Shown here piece after piece: positions 16,930 to 26,037 of a stretch of DNA of 64,000 nucleotides. Both the position numbers and the translations under genes were made by a program. Positions within the stretch are counted from its first letter, which is position 1. Each line of letters begins with the position of its first letter. Source of the stretch: Bernardetia sp963719525 (GTDB taxonomy: Bacteria > Bacteroidota > Bacteroidia > Cytophagales > Bernardetiaceae); NCBI GenBank assembly GCA_963719525.1, contig CAVRCG010000001.1, positions 124,001-188,000 of the forward strand, given 5' to 3'. The notes under the pieces are model-generated. The model was not told the DNA's origin, ran no database searches, and saw nothing but the letters and a program-made list of their open reading frames with translations.

Positions 16930-18453
16930 TTACAATTTTACAATCGGATAAGGATAATTTCCACCCAACGAAATTTCATATTTTTCTAACTCTTTGGGTG
17001 TAAGTTTGTAAAGCGTATGTACCAGATTAGTAGGAACATCGACAAGTTGTGGCAACCAATAATTCACAAAATCAGCGTTCGGATCGTAATCTCTAGCTTG
17101 TTTTATGATGTTGAAATAACGATTTTCTCGTGGGTCATTACCAACGCCAGCCACATACGCCCAGTTTGCCCAGTTGCTCGTAACGTCGTAGTCTATCAAT
17201 TTCGATTCAAAATAAGATGCTCCCCAACGCCAGTCTAATTTTAAATCTTTTACCAAAAAAGAAGCTACATTTTGTCTTCCACGATTAGACATAAAACCAG
17301 TTTCGTTCAACTCTTTCATATTTGCATCGATGAAAGGGATTCCTGTTTTTGCCGTTTTCCATTTATCAAATAGCTTTTTGCTTTGTTCGTTTTCAAAGAA
17401 TTTTTCTAACGATTCTCTATCTTTTCCATAAATTCGCTCTAAGTTTTGGTTGTCTTTCATTCCTTCCAAAAGGAAAATCTTATTAGCAAATTTTGCAGCA
17501 ATAAATTTGAAATATTCTCTCCACAAAAGTTTAAACTTTAACCAATACGTTGATTTATTACTCGTTACTTCGTTTTCGTATCGCTCTACTTCTGCCCAAA
17601 TTGTTTTTGGAGAAATAGAACCATTTGCAAGCCAAGCCGAAAATTTGGAAGAATAATCTCCTCCTAAAAGTCCGTTGCGTGTTTCTTTGTAGGTTTCAAT
17701 CAAATTAGATTCGAAAAGATAGTAATTTAATCGCTGTAAAGCTGCCGTTTCTCCTCCTTCGTATTTCAAAACTGCTTTTGGATTGTGCAACGATTTTATT
17801 TCTGTTTCTGTAAAACCAAAATCAGGTAACGTTGGAAGCTGTGTTGATTCTAATTGACTTAATAAACTACTTTTATCTTTTGATTTTTCTAATTCTACTA
17901 ATTCTACTAATTCTTTTAATTCTTTGGGAATAGAAATTGGCTTCGAAACAACTGAATCTTTTTCTACCTTTTTTCTAAAATGTGTAAAAACATCTGGCAA
18001 ATCATTCAATTCAAAAGGCAAATCATCAAAACTATAAAGCGTTTGTTGAAATGTTAAATCTAATTTTGTATTTGTTTTATCTAAACTATTTTTTACTTTG
18101 CTTTCCAGATTTGTTTCCTCATACGTTATTTCTTTTGAGCTAAAAACGGTTTCAACTTCTAATTTTTGAACGAGGTTTGATAAAATATCTTCTGTCTTTC
18201 CTTTGTAAACAAACAAATCTGAACCGTAGCTTCGGAGTTGGTTCTGCAAATCTTGTACAGATTCTAACAAAAAATTAGTTCTAAAAACTCCTGTTTTTGG
18301 TAAATCAAGCTCTGTTTTTCTAAAATTCGTTTCATCAAAAATATAAATTATAATTACATTATCTACTTCATCTTTCCTGTCAAAAGCCTTTTTTAAAACT
18401 GGATTATCATTTAATCGTAAATCGTTGCGAAGCCAAACTAAAGAGTTTTTCAT
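16930..18453 (-). CDS. Cryptochrome-DASH / deoxyribodipyrimidine photolyase family
   Basis: The 507-residue flavoprotein belongs to the DASH group, which repairs cyclobutane pyrimidine dimers in single-stranded DNA using light. The N-terminal photolyase domain begins SLVWLRNDLRLNDNPVLKKAF, with YIFDETNF. The FAD-binding helical domain includes GETAALQRLNYYLFESNLIETYKETRNGL (the DASH-typical ETAAL..RL and Y-KETRNG), then FSAWLANGSISPKTIW, WLKFKLLWREYFKF, and TGIPFIDANMKELNETGFMSNRGRQNVASFL. The YVAGVGNDPRENRYFN motif is diagnostic for DASH proteins. Length matches the family. No frame break. It stands alone between repeats. Confidence 0.93.
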   Translation of the reverse strand: MKNSLVWLRNDLRLNDNPVLKKAFDRKDEVDNVIIIYIFDETNFRKTELDLPKTGVFRTNFLLESVQDLQNQLRSYGSDLFVYKGKTEDILSNLVQKLEVETVFSSKEITYEETNLESKVKNSLDKTNTKLDLTFQQTLYSFDDLPFELNDLPDVFTHFRKKVEKDSVVSKPISIPKELKELVELVELEKSKDKSSLLSQLESTQLPTLPDFGFTETEIKSLHNPKAVLKYEGGETAALQRLNYYLFESNLIETYKETRNGLLGGDYSSKFSAWLANGSISPKTIWAEVERYENEVTSNKSTYWLKFKLLWREYFKFIAAKFANKIFLLEGMKDNQNLERIYGKDRESLEKFFENEQSKKLFDKWKTAKTGIPFIDANMKELNETGFMSNRGRQNVASFLVKDLKLDWRWGASYFESKLIDYDVTSNWANWAYVAGVGNDPRENRYFNIIKQARDYDPNADFVNYWLPQLVDVPTNLVHTLYKLTPKELEKYEISLGGNYPYPIVKL

Positions 18454-18492
18454 TTATATTTTTTACTATTTATGTCTTTTTTTTAATTATAC

Positions 18493-18553
18493 AAACAGCT
18501 TAGAAGCTATTTGCTACTTTTAACTTCAAACAGTTAGAAACTGTTTGCTACAT
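18493..18553. repeat. Two tandem AGA-loop hairpin repeats
   Basis: Two related units lie side by side: 18493-18517 (AAACAGCTT AGA AGCTATTTGCTAC) and 18528-18553 (AAACAGTT AGA AACTGTTTGCTACAT). The second is a perfect 8-bp stem with an AGA loop. Related units occur at 30270, 39373, 44523 and 46633. They lie just past the stop of the minus-strand gene at 18558 and may act as a terminator. Confidence 0.8.
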
Positions 18554-18557
18554 AGTA

Positions 18558-19292
18558 CTAAAAAACTACCCCCAAACTCAAACCAGCTCTAGGCAAAACA
18601 CCTTGATAAGTTCTGTTAAAAATTCCATTGTGCCAACGGATAATTTTTTCGTGCTGTATTTTGTCTGTGTTTTGAATTTCTGTTTCTGTGTTTACATTTG
18701 CAGCTCTATATCCTCCACCAACATATACATCAATAAAAAAATGTTGTGCAAATGTTTGTTGAAAACCGAATTGAATTCCTCCACTCAATGCTTCTGTATT
18801 TCGTGTTCCTTTGTAAGTCAAAATAGTTTCTCTTCCTGTATTTTCAAAATAAGAAATGTTTTTGTAATCGTAATCTTGCTCAAACTGTTCTGCTCTCGCC
18901 CAAATTCCAACATAAATTCCTTGTTGATATGATTTTTCATTGAAATTTGTACGGACTTTAAAACGCTTTACATAAAAACGATATTGAGCTTCTGCTGTAA
19001 ATCCATTTTCTTTCAAATACTCACTACTAAGTCCTGTAATTCCACCATACAGAACGAAACTTCTATCTTGATATTTATTAAAACGCTGGATTCCGATTTG
19101 TAAAGTTGAGCGAAAAATGTAAGTCGGCACAAAGGAAATAGCTGTTTTTTTGGGTGGTTCTATTTGTTTTCTATTTGCTTCTTGTTGCCCTATCTGTTGT
19201 GCTTCGGATAGATTAAAACACAAATAAAATGATGTTACGCCTACAAAAAGCATAAATTGAAAAATTAGTTTCGGTAAAACAATAGTTTTCAT
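18558..19292 (-). CDS. Outer-membrane beta-barrel-like protein, unknown function
   Basis: A 244-residue exported protein. The signal segment is MKTIVLPKLIFQFMLFVGVTSFYLCF and is longer than usual. The mature part alternates polar and aromatic residues in strands typical of a small outer-membrane barrel (FVLYGGITGLSSEYL, AEAQYRFYVKRFKVRTNF, YVGIWARAEQF, FFIDVYVGGGYRAANV) and ends in RAGLSLGVVF with terminal Phe. It resembles DUF3575-type barrel proteins in general plan but no specific family is claimed. Monocistronic. Confidence 0.7.
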   Translation of the reverse strand: MKTIVLPKLIFQFMLFVGVTSFYLCFNLSEAQQIGQQEANRKQIEPPKKTAISFVPTYIFRSTLQIGIQRFNKYQDRSFVLYGGITGLSSEYLKENGFTAEAQYRFYVKRFKVRTNFNEKSYQQGIYVGIWARAEQFEQDYDYKNISYFENTGRETILTYKGTRNTEALSGGIQFGFQQTFAQHFFIDVYVGGGYRAANVNTETEIQNTDKIQHEKIIRWHNGIFNRTYQGVLPRAGLSLGVVF

Positions 19293-19533
19293 AAAGTCAG
19301 TTTTAGTGTAAAAATTAGTTTTAAAAGCTAAGTAGATTACCCCAAATATAATTTAAAGTAATTATTATCATTTTTAGTAAAGTCAGTTTTGCGTTATCCT
19401 TACTCAACAGACTTTTTTTATTGCCGTTTGGTCTATTATATCACAAGAACACAAAGCAATCTAAAACATACATTACGGAAATACAAACACGCTAAAGAGT
19501 GTTCTACATTTAACTTCTAAATTAACTTTTATT

Positions 19534-19806
19534 ATGGATAATACAGAATTACATCAAAAAAATACATCGGCTTGGAGAATCCAAACTTGGATTTCATTTT
19601 TATTTGCTTTTTTAAGTACAAGCGCAGGAATCGCTTATTTACCAGCCGATTTATGGATAAAAGGGTTTTTGATTATGGGAATGTTTTTTACAGTTGGCTC
19701 TGCCTTCACACTTTCCAAAACCATTAGAGATGACCACGAAAATGGTAAAATGATAAACCGAATTACAAATGCCAAAACTGAAAGAGTGTTGAAGGAATAT
19801 GAGTAA
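19534..19806 (+). CDS. YiaA/YiaB family inner-membrane protein
   Basis: This 90-residue protein has two transmembrane helices (about residues 15-35 and 41-62) in the YiaAB two-helix pattern: SAWRIQTWISFLFAFLS, AGIAYLPADLWIKGFLIMG, then the conserved FTLSKTIRDDHE. It acts in the cytoplasmic membrane; function is unknown. It is monocistronic and immediately followed by a purine-rich repeat block. The start ATG at 19534 is well placed. Confidence 0.88.
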   Translation: MDNTELHQKNTSAWRIQTWISFLFAFLSTSAGIAYLPADLWIKGFLIMGMFFTVGSAFTLSKTIRDDHENGKMINRITNAKTERVLKEYE

Positions 19807-19920
19807 TTATAGGGGCGAGAGATTGGGGGCGAGAGGAGAGGGAATGAAAATACGGAAATGAAGGGGCGAGTGATTAGGAGCAAGAGGAGTGAAAATGGGG
19901 AATGGGGAATGGGGAATGAA
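19807..19920 (+). repeat. Purine-rich GGGGAAT/GGGGCGAG repeat block
   Basis: The 114-base block contains GGGGCGAGAGATTGGGGG, GAGAGGGAATGAAAATACGG, GGGGCGAGTGATTAGG and three tandem GGGGAAT heptamers (TGGGGAATGGGGAATGGGG). It shares words and their order with the block inserted inside the quinone oxidoreductase gene (12895-12985). It directly follows the YiaAB stop codon. Confidence 0.85.
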
Positions 19921-20134
19921 AAAACAAAAATGCACTTATGAAAAATTATTATTTCACTTTAAATATCAATTAAAGCCAAACCGATGCAAATAAGTAATGC
20001 ACTTATGAATTAAAATCGCTTATTCAATTCGGTTAGTGATACAGAAATTTTGTTCTATTTATTTAGTTACAAAATTTCGTATCACTTTTTGGCGATTAAA
20101 ATTTTTTTCAAAAAATAACAAAATAATTAAAATT

Positions 20135-20915
20135 ATGAAAAACTCATCATCAAATTTTGGCGCACCTTTAGTAGGCATTACTTTTTTAGTTTTGGCTGTT
20201 TTTGCTGTCTTAAAGTGGCTTCAAATTCCGACAGGCGATTTTGTGGACTGGATAATTGGAGTAGGTTGTTTTTGGTGGCTTCTGCTTATCACAACTGTCC
20301 CTTGGAATATGCACTTCAAAGCAAAAGAAATTTTGTCAGATATAAAAGAATCTCAAAAAACAGGAATTAATGTCGAAACTATTGATATTGATTACGCTCA
20401 AAAAATCTCAAAAATATATTTTTTTGCAGCTATTTTTTTACATATTTTATCGGTTATTGGTCTTTATATTTTAGCAAAAACAGGTGTTAGTGTTGTGGGT
20501 TATATCGGTGCTGGGTTTGCGCTTGCTCTTACGGCTCTTCGTCCTTCTGTTAGAATGTATGAATATATTTCGTATCGCCTTTTCGAGTATGAAACAGAGA
20601 ATAAAATATCCTAGACAAGATATAAACAAGGTTTTGACAGATTTAGCAGAACTAAAATATGAAGTAAATGAAATTTCTGCCACATTAAATACAGAAAACT
20701 CTAATTCTTGGATAAATAGAAAGGAAAATGAAGTGCAAGAACTCAAAGAATTGATGCGCCAAATTCGTCAAGATTTTGAAACATTGAATCTACAAACGAA
20801 TTCGAATCATCAAGTACTTATCAAACAAACAGAAAGTAAAATTGCTTCGCTTTCAGAAGATGCACAATTTCTGAATCAAGCTAGACAGTTAGTTCGGTTT
20901 ATAAAGGAAGCGTAA
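20135..20915 (+). CDS. Membrane protein with C-terminal coiled coil, frameshifted by one T
   Basis: The first frame (MKNSSSNFGAPLVGITFLVL) encodes at least three hydrophobic segments (about residues 10-30, 34-52, 90-125) and reaches YEYISYRL, then stops. Deleting one T from the run at 20580-20583 (CGC CTT TTC GAG to CGC CTT TCG AGT) continues as SSMKQRIKYPRQDINKVLTDLAELKYEV and a coiled coil to the TAA at 20913. The restored protein is 259 residues. The downstream frame has no start of its own before the shift other than an ATG overlapping it, so one gene is the better model. Function unknown; the helices plus cytosolic coil suggest a scaffold. Confidence 0.65.
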
Positions 20916-20965
20916 ACAAATTTAGAAGTTAGATTTTAGAAGCTAGAATGAAATACGAAATATAA

Positions 20966-22501
20966 TTATTTCAAGTTTTCTATTACATATTCCTTAATTC
21001 CTTTTTCTTCAAAAGAAATGCCTATCAAAATTATTTTTTTCTTTTGATTCAAATATTTGTCTGCATATTTTTTTTCCTTTATTTGGTCTAATCCGTCTTG
21101 AGCTGTGCCGTTTACCTTAAATTCCATTACATAAATTGTGGTTTTGGTTTCTACTACGGCATCAATTCTACCTCTTGAAGTGCTTACTTCCGAAACGGCA
21201 TAATATCCTAACATTTTGAAAGCCAAGAAGACAATACTGTGATAATATTTTTCTTTTTTGGCATCAAAAATTTGATACGGAATATCTGCGAAAAGAGCAT
21301 TTAAATCTATAAAAACATTCTCTAAATCATTATTATCAAAGTTTTCTTTGAGTTGTAAAAGCAAATTGGTAGTTTGATCAGTTTGTTTTTGAGTATATTC
21401 ATCTAATAATAACTGAACCATTGAGTTTTCTACTTCCCTGTTTGGATAACCCAAATTATAAGCATTATCTACAATGTGTTCTTTTAGAGTAAGATAACCT
21501 GTTTGAAAAAGAATAGGAACAGGGCTTAAACTGACTAAATCAAACTTTCCTAAAAATGCTGAATTTGCTCTAATATTTTTCATATCATAGTAGCCTCCTT
21601 CTGCAACTAATTTTATTAAAAAAGTAGGCGTTCCTGTTTCAAACCAGTAATTATTAAATTTTCTATCATCCATAAAACTCAAAATAGAAAATGGATTATA
21701 AAGTGTTTTACCACCAAAACTATAGCCATTGTACCATTCTCTTATAGTTCTTTTTAGTTCTTTTTCTGAAATCTTATGTAAAGATGCTATTTGTAGTATA
21801 TAATTCTCAAAATGACGTTCTAACTCTTCTTGTGTGTAACCCACTAACTCTTCTCCTAAACGATGAAGCGTTAAATCTTTCAAATGATTCAAATCAGAAA
21901 AAATAGATACTTTACTAAACCGAGTAACTCCTGTCAAAAAGAAAAAACGAAGCTCGTCATCCAAACTTTTGATAGGAGAATAAAAGTTTTTCATTATTTC
22001 ACGATTCTTTATAGCAATATCAGCCTCATCTTTGCCTAAAAAATCTATAATTGGTTTGTCGTATTCATCAATTAATAAAACTACTTGTTCATTATATTTC
22101 TTGTGAATTTTTTTTATTAGTTCGTCCAACAAACTTGAAATAGCTGTTTTTTCTAATGTAACTCCATACAAATCAGCTTGATACTCTATTTTTTCGAAAA
22201 TAGATTTTTCTAGTCCTATAGCTTTGTAATCTGCTTTCGCAAAATCAAGATGAATAACAGGATATTTTTTCCATTCTATTTTATCTTCTATCCATAAATC
22301 TTTAAAAAGTGCCTTATTTCCAGAAAACAGTTCTTTTAATGTACTGACTAACAAGGATTTGCCAAAACGACGTGGACGAGAAAGAAAATAAACCTTCGAA
22401 TTATTTACTAATTCAAAAATATGTTCTGTCTTATCAATATATAAGAAACCATTTTTTCTTAGTTCGCTAAAACTTTGTATTCCGATAGGTAATTTTTTCA
22501 T
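20966..22501 (-). CDS. AAA-ATPase-like protein with PD-(D/E)XK nuclease domain (PF09820/PF08011 type)
   Basis: The 511-residue protein has the well-known Bacteroidota two-domain plan. The N-terminal AAA-ATPase-like domain opens LPIGIQSFSELRKNGFLYIDKTEHI and has a degenerate P-loop (RPRRFGKSLLVSTL, residues about 42-55) and Walker B VVLLIDEYDKPI. A middle region contains REWYNGYSFGGKTLYNPFS. The C-terminal PD-(D/E)XK-like domain carries GRIDAVVETKTTIYVMEFKVNG (D and E-x-K). The family is abundant and multicopy; no biochemical role is established, though mobile-element or defence links are often suggested. It is monocistronic, between unrelated genes. No frame break. Confidence 0.9.
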   Translation of the reverse strand: MKKLPIGIQSFSELRKNGFLYIDKTEHIFELVNNSKVYFLSRPRRFGKSLLVSTLKELFSGNKALFKDLWIEDKIEWKKYPVIHLDFAKADYKAIGLEKSIFEKIEYQADLYGVTLEKTAISSLLDELIKKIHKKYNEQVVLLIDEYDKPIIDFLGKDEADIAIKNREIMKNFYSPIKSLDDELRFFFLTGVTRFSKVSIFSDLNHLKDLTLHRLGEELVGYTQEELERHFENYILQIASLHKISEKELKRTIREWYNGYSFGGKTLYNPFSILSFMDDRKFNNYWFETGTPTFLIKLVAEGGYYDMKNIRANSAFLGKFDLVSLSPVPILFQTGYLTLKEHIVDNAYNLGYPNREVENSMVQLLLDEYTQKQTDQTTNLLLQLKENFDNNDLENVFIDLNALFADIPYQIFDAKKEKYYHSIVFLAFKMLGYYAVSEVSTSRGRIDAVVETKTTIYVMEFKVNGTAQDGLDQIKEKKYADKYLNQKKKIILIGISFEEKGIKEYVIENLK

Positions 22502-22593
22502 ATTTTTTTTAATTTACATTTATTGCTTTCTAACTCCCATTTTATGTTTATCAAAAATACAAAAAATAGATTAATATTCTTTCAACAAAAAAA

Positions 22594-22627
22594 CCTTACA
22601 AAATTTCTATAAAAGAAACTTTATAAG
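22594..22627 (-). terminator. Probable terminator after the acyl-CoA dehydrogenase gene
   Basis: CCTTACAAAATTTCT pairs with AGAAACTTTATAAGG (22594 to 22627) with two mismatches and a short A-rich loop; poly-A upstream on the plus strand gives a U-tract on the minus transcript. It lies 50 bases past the stop at 22679. Confidence 0.6.
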
Positions 22628-22678
22628 GCTTGTATTTTCTAATTAACTATCTAATAACTGGTAATTTCTAATTAAAAA

Positions 22679-24502
22679 TTACGACCAAAGTTTGTACGCA
22701 TAATCATTTTTTTCAATCATTATATCAGCAATCTCGTGACGCAAATCACGTTGGTTGATTGGCTCGTGCTTCGTAAAACGCTTTAAGCCCATCAAAAGAA
22801 CACGCATTTCATCTCCTTTTACAAAACAAGAAATTGCTTCACGTCCTTTGCGCTCTAATTTGTTTACAGCTAATTGAAGATATAATGTAGCTAATTTTCC
22901 TTTAATTCCATCAGCATTTTCTCCGTGATGACGAACTAATTTTTCGGCACGCATAATAGAAGTTTCTGCTGCATATACTTCAATAATCATATCAGCAACT
23001 GCCATAAGCAAGATTTGCTCGTCGTTTAGTTTTGCGCCAAACGTTTGAGCAGCCTTTCCAGCTACCATCAAAACAGCTTTTTTCATGCGAGTAATCAATT
23101 CTTTTTCTGCTGCAAAAGGTTGAGTACGATCGATATTTGCAGGAGCAGGCATTTGAAGAAGGTCTTTTCCTACTTGCATTGCATGACCAAAAATATCTAA
23201 TTCTCCTTTCGCTGCACGCTTCATAATCATACCTACTAAAAGCATACGATTAATTTCGTTTGTACCTTCATAGATACGAGCAATACGAGAGTCACGATAA
23301 GCACGAGCCATAGGAGCATCTTCCGAAAATCCCATTCCACCATAAATCTGAACGCCTTCATCTACACAGTAATCAAGCGTTTCAGAACCGTGAACTTTAG
23401 CAATCGCACATTCGATAGCAAATTCTTCTACCCCTTTTAATTTTGCTTTTGGAGGAGTCATTCCAGACTTACGCAAAAACGTAATACGGTCATCAATATC
23501 TTTACCTGCTGCATAACACAACGATTCGGTAGCGTAATTACGAGCAGTCATTTCTGCTAATTTATACTTGATTGCTCCAAAAGAAGAAATAGGAGTATTA
23601 AACTGTTTGCGCTCATTTGAATAACGAACCGACTGACGAATTACCTGACGACATCCATTAAGAACACCAGCACCCAATTTGATACGTCCTATGTTAAGCA
23701 CATTAACGGCAATTTTGAAACCGTTTCCACGTTCAGAAAGCATATTTTCAACAGGAACAACTGTATCATTAAAGAATACTTGACGAGTAGAAGAACCTTT
23801 AATTCCTAATTTTTCTTCTTCTTCGTTCATCGTAATTCCATTGAAAGTACGCTCTACAATAAATGCAGAAAGGTTTTTGTCATCTTCAATACGAGCAAAA
23901 ACAATCAGTACATCGGCAAAACCACCATTTGTAATCCACATTTTTTGTCCTGTAATAGAATACGATTTTCCATCTGCTGACAAAACTGCTTTCGTTTTTC
24001 CAGAGTTTGCATCAGAGCCTGCATCTGGTTCTGTCAAGCAATAACACGCTTTCCACTCGCCTGTTCCTAATTTAGGAATGTATTTTTGTCTTTGTTCTTC
24101 CGTTCCGTAATACAAAATTGGAAGCGTACCAATTCCTGTATGCGCTCCGTAAGCTGTTGAGAATGAACCTGCTGAACCAACAGCATCTGCAATAAGCATC
24201 AACGTATTAAAGTCCATTCCAAGACCTCCCAAAGATTCTGGAATACCAACTCCCAAAAGACCTAGCTCTCCTGCTTTTTCTAAAAGAGAAGGCATAAGCT
24301 TAGGATCTTCCATTTTATCAATTTTCTTTGCAATGGGTGTGATTTCCATATCCACAAAATCATCAGTCGCTTTTGCCATCATTTGCTGCTCTTCTGAAAA
24401 TTCTTCTGGAATAAAAATATCATCTGCTGAAGTTTCTTTGATTAGAAACTCGCCTCCTCGTAAGGCATCTCTTAATACTTCTTGTTCTGCTACGTTTGAC
24501 AT
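22679..24502 (-). CDS. Acyl-CoA dehydrogenase (long-chain, FadE-like, with C-terminal extension)
   Basis: The flavoenzyme introduces the alpha-beta double bond in acyl-CoA, the first step of beta-oxidation. At 607 residues it is the long type with an extra C-terminal domain. Visible elements: N-terminal helical domain (FSEEQQMMAKATDDF; LGLLGVGIPESLGGLGMDF); middle beta domain with CYCLTEPDAGSDANSGKT and MWITNGGFADVLIVFARI; FAD/acyl-binding helices with RKQFNTPISSFGAIKYKLAEM; and the C-terminal IYGGMGFSEDAPMARAYRD followed by RIARIYEGTNEINR, whose Glu is the usual catalytic base. After about residue 440 comes the extension (IDRTQPFAAEKELITRM). Start ATG 24502. No adjacent thiolase or hydratase. 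Frame intact. Confidence 0.94.
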   Translation of the reverse strand: MSNVAEQEVLRDALRGGEFLIKETSADDIFIPEEFSEEQQMMAKATDDFVDMEITPIAKKIDKMEDPKLMPSLLEKAGELGLLGVGIPESLGGLGMDFNTLMLIADAVGSAGSFSTAYGAHTGIGTLPILYYGTEEQRQKYIPKLGTGEWKACYCLTEPDAGSDANSGKTKAVLSADGKSYSITGQKMWITNGGFADVLIVFARIEDDKNLSAFIVERTFNGITMNEEEEKLGIKGSSTRQVFFNDTVVPVENMLSERGNGFKIAVNVLNIGRIKLGAGVLNGCRQVIRQSVRYSNERKQFNTPISSFGAIKYKLAEMTARNYATESLCYAAGKDIDDRITFLRKSGMTPPKAKLKGVEEFAIECAIAKVHGSETLDYCVDEGVQIYGGMGFSEDAPMARAYRDSRIARIYEGTNEINRMLLVGMIMKRAAKGELDIFGHAMQVGKDLLQMPAPANIDRTQPFAAEKELITRMKKAVLMVAGKAAQTFGAKLNDEQILLMAVADMIIEVYAAETSIMRAEKLVRHHGENADGIKGKLATLYLQLAVNKLERKGREAISCFVKGDEMRVLLMGLKRFTKHEPINQRDLRHEIADIMIEKNDYAYKLWS

Positions 24503-24964
24503 ATTTTTTTAGTTTATTTTTTATGAGGTAATAAAAATTATTCTGGTTTATGTGGGCTAAATATACAGCCGAGCAGAACAAATTTTAATACTTATTATAG
24601 TATAATTATTTTTTGAGTATGAATTAGCCTACCTAATTACTAATTTCTTGTTTTACATTTATGTTTAATCGCCTGTGTGTGAGTGATGTAGAACCATAAA
24701 ACAAGAGTAAGTATTAATTCAATTTTGTATGCTTGCATACTATTATCACAAATCTACTAAAATAAACGTATGCACGACGAATAAAGTTGAGAAAAATTGA
24801 AAAATAATCGGTTTTTTTTTAAATTTTATGAATTAATTCTGTGAAAGCCATTATTGAGCAAATAAAGTCTTTGTATATAGCTGCTTTTTGAATGGAATGA
24901 ATAGAGATTTTACAGAAATGTGTAAATGACTATTGGTCAGTTGATTTTTTGAGAAAGAATAGTA
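24503..24964. other. Intergenic region, no gene
   Basis: 462 AT-rich bases separate two minus-strand genes. A TATATTTA box on the minus strand near 24570 (reading toward the acyl-CoA dehydrogenase) resembles a -7 element but has no -33 partner at the proper distance. No ORF or repeat of note. Confidence 0.45.
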
Positions 24965-25477
24965 CTAATTACTAATGGTTTTCTTTAGCTCTTCTATAAT
25001 TTCCCCAATTGCAGTTTTGGCTTCTTTTGTTTCTTTGTCTTCTTCTGCATAAAAACTAAATCCAAAGAATTTTGTAGTATAGGTTTCTAAAAGTTTCAGA
25101 CTATCAATCAAAACTTCAATATTCTCTTTTTCGTAATTTAGTTGAATTGTAGTTTCAGCTCCTACAAAAACAGTCAAATCAGAAAAACCTTCATTTTTGT
25201 AACAATCAATTAGTATGAGAGAAAGTGTTAATATCGCATCAGCAAAGGAAGAACGGTCTTCAATTTTCTTATTTTTCCAAACATAATCTACTGCTAATTT
25301 ACTGCAATATTCTTCTGTTTTCATAATTTCTCTAAGCTGAAGTTTTTCTTTTAGATTGCAGTACTTGTAAATTTCTTCAAAAGAAATTTCTGTACCCAAA
25401 CTTTCCACAAAATAGACAAACTCTAAAGCTGAGTCATTACTAGCTATCCAAACCCATTTTTCTATGTGTGATTTCAT
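24965..25477 (-). CDS. Hypothetical cytosolic protein
   Basis: The 170-residue, mostly helical, acidic protein has no signal peptide or recognised domain: MKSHIEKWVWIASNDSALEFVYFVE, then LREIMKTEEYCSKLAVDYVWKNKKI, then ILTLSLILIDCYKNEGFSD and a C-terminal ETKEAKTAIGEIIEELKK. Codon use matches its neighbours and the frame is clean. It lies 78 bases downstream of the GNAT gene on the same strand, so could be co-transcribed. I do not recognise it. Confidence 0.6.
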   Translation of the reverse strand: MKSHIEKWVWIASNDSALEFVYFVESLGTEISFEEIYKYCNLKEKLQLREIMKTEEYCSKLAVDYVWKNKKIEDRSSFADAILTLSLILIDCYKNEGFSDLTVFVGAETTIQLNYEKENIEVLIDSLKLLETYTTKFFGFSFYAEEDKETKEAKTAIGEIIEELKKTISN

Positions 25478-25554
25478 TTTTTTTAATTATATAAGACATT
25501 TTTTAAGTTCTTCCGACAATTTAATAAAACGCTGTGTTTTGAATAATTATCTTT

Positions 25555-26021
25555 TTACTCAAAGTGCATTTTCATTCCTTCGTGAGTTGATTTGAAACCT
25601 AAATCTTCATAAAATTTAATCGCTTGTGGTCTTTTTTTATCTGTTGTGAGTTGTAACAAATGTGCTTTACGCTGCTTTGCTCTATGTATTGCCCATTCGA
25701 ACATTGTCTTTCCAAGTCCGATTCCTCTTTTATCTTTTCTAATTCTGACAGCTTCTATTTGCGCTCTAATTCCACCACGATAAGTCAAGTATTGAATGAA
25801 TGAGAGTTGCAGAGTTCCTATAATTTCAGTATTTTTATTAATATCTTCGTCTTCTACAACAATCAATTCTTGATTTTTGTCAGCATTTATTTCTTCGAAT
25901 GCTTTTATGTATTCTTGTGGCAATGGATTTTGAAAATTTTCTCTTTTTTTCCTAATTCGTCATCAGCAATCATTTCTACGATTATTGAAATGTCTTCTTT
26001 TGTGGCTTTTCTGAATTTCAT
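25555..26021 (-). CDS. GNAT family N-acetyltransferase, frameshifted near the N-terminus
   Basis: GNAT enzymes move an acetyl group from acetyl-CoA to amines. The core is intact: QNPLPQEYIKAFEEINADK, strand IIGTLQLSFIQYLT, then AVRIRKDKRGIGLGKTMFEWAI (acetyl-CoA-binding RGIGLG, the Q/RxxGxG/A motif) and AIKFYEDLGF at the C-terminus. The proper start is ATG at 26021 (MKFRKATKEDISIIVEMIADDELGKK). The frame is lost in the 7-T run at 25944-25950; an eighth T restores the join to RENFQNPLPQEY. The shortened frame beginning MPQEY would lack strand 1. Restored length is about 155 residues, normal for the family. It ends close to the following minus-strand gene. Confidence 0.78.
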
Positions 26022-26037
26022 TGAGTGTTTTTTCTGC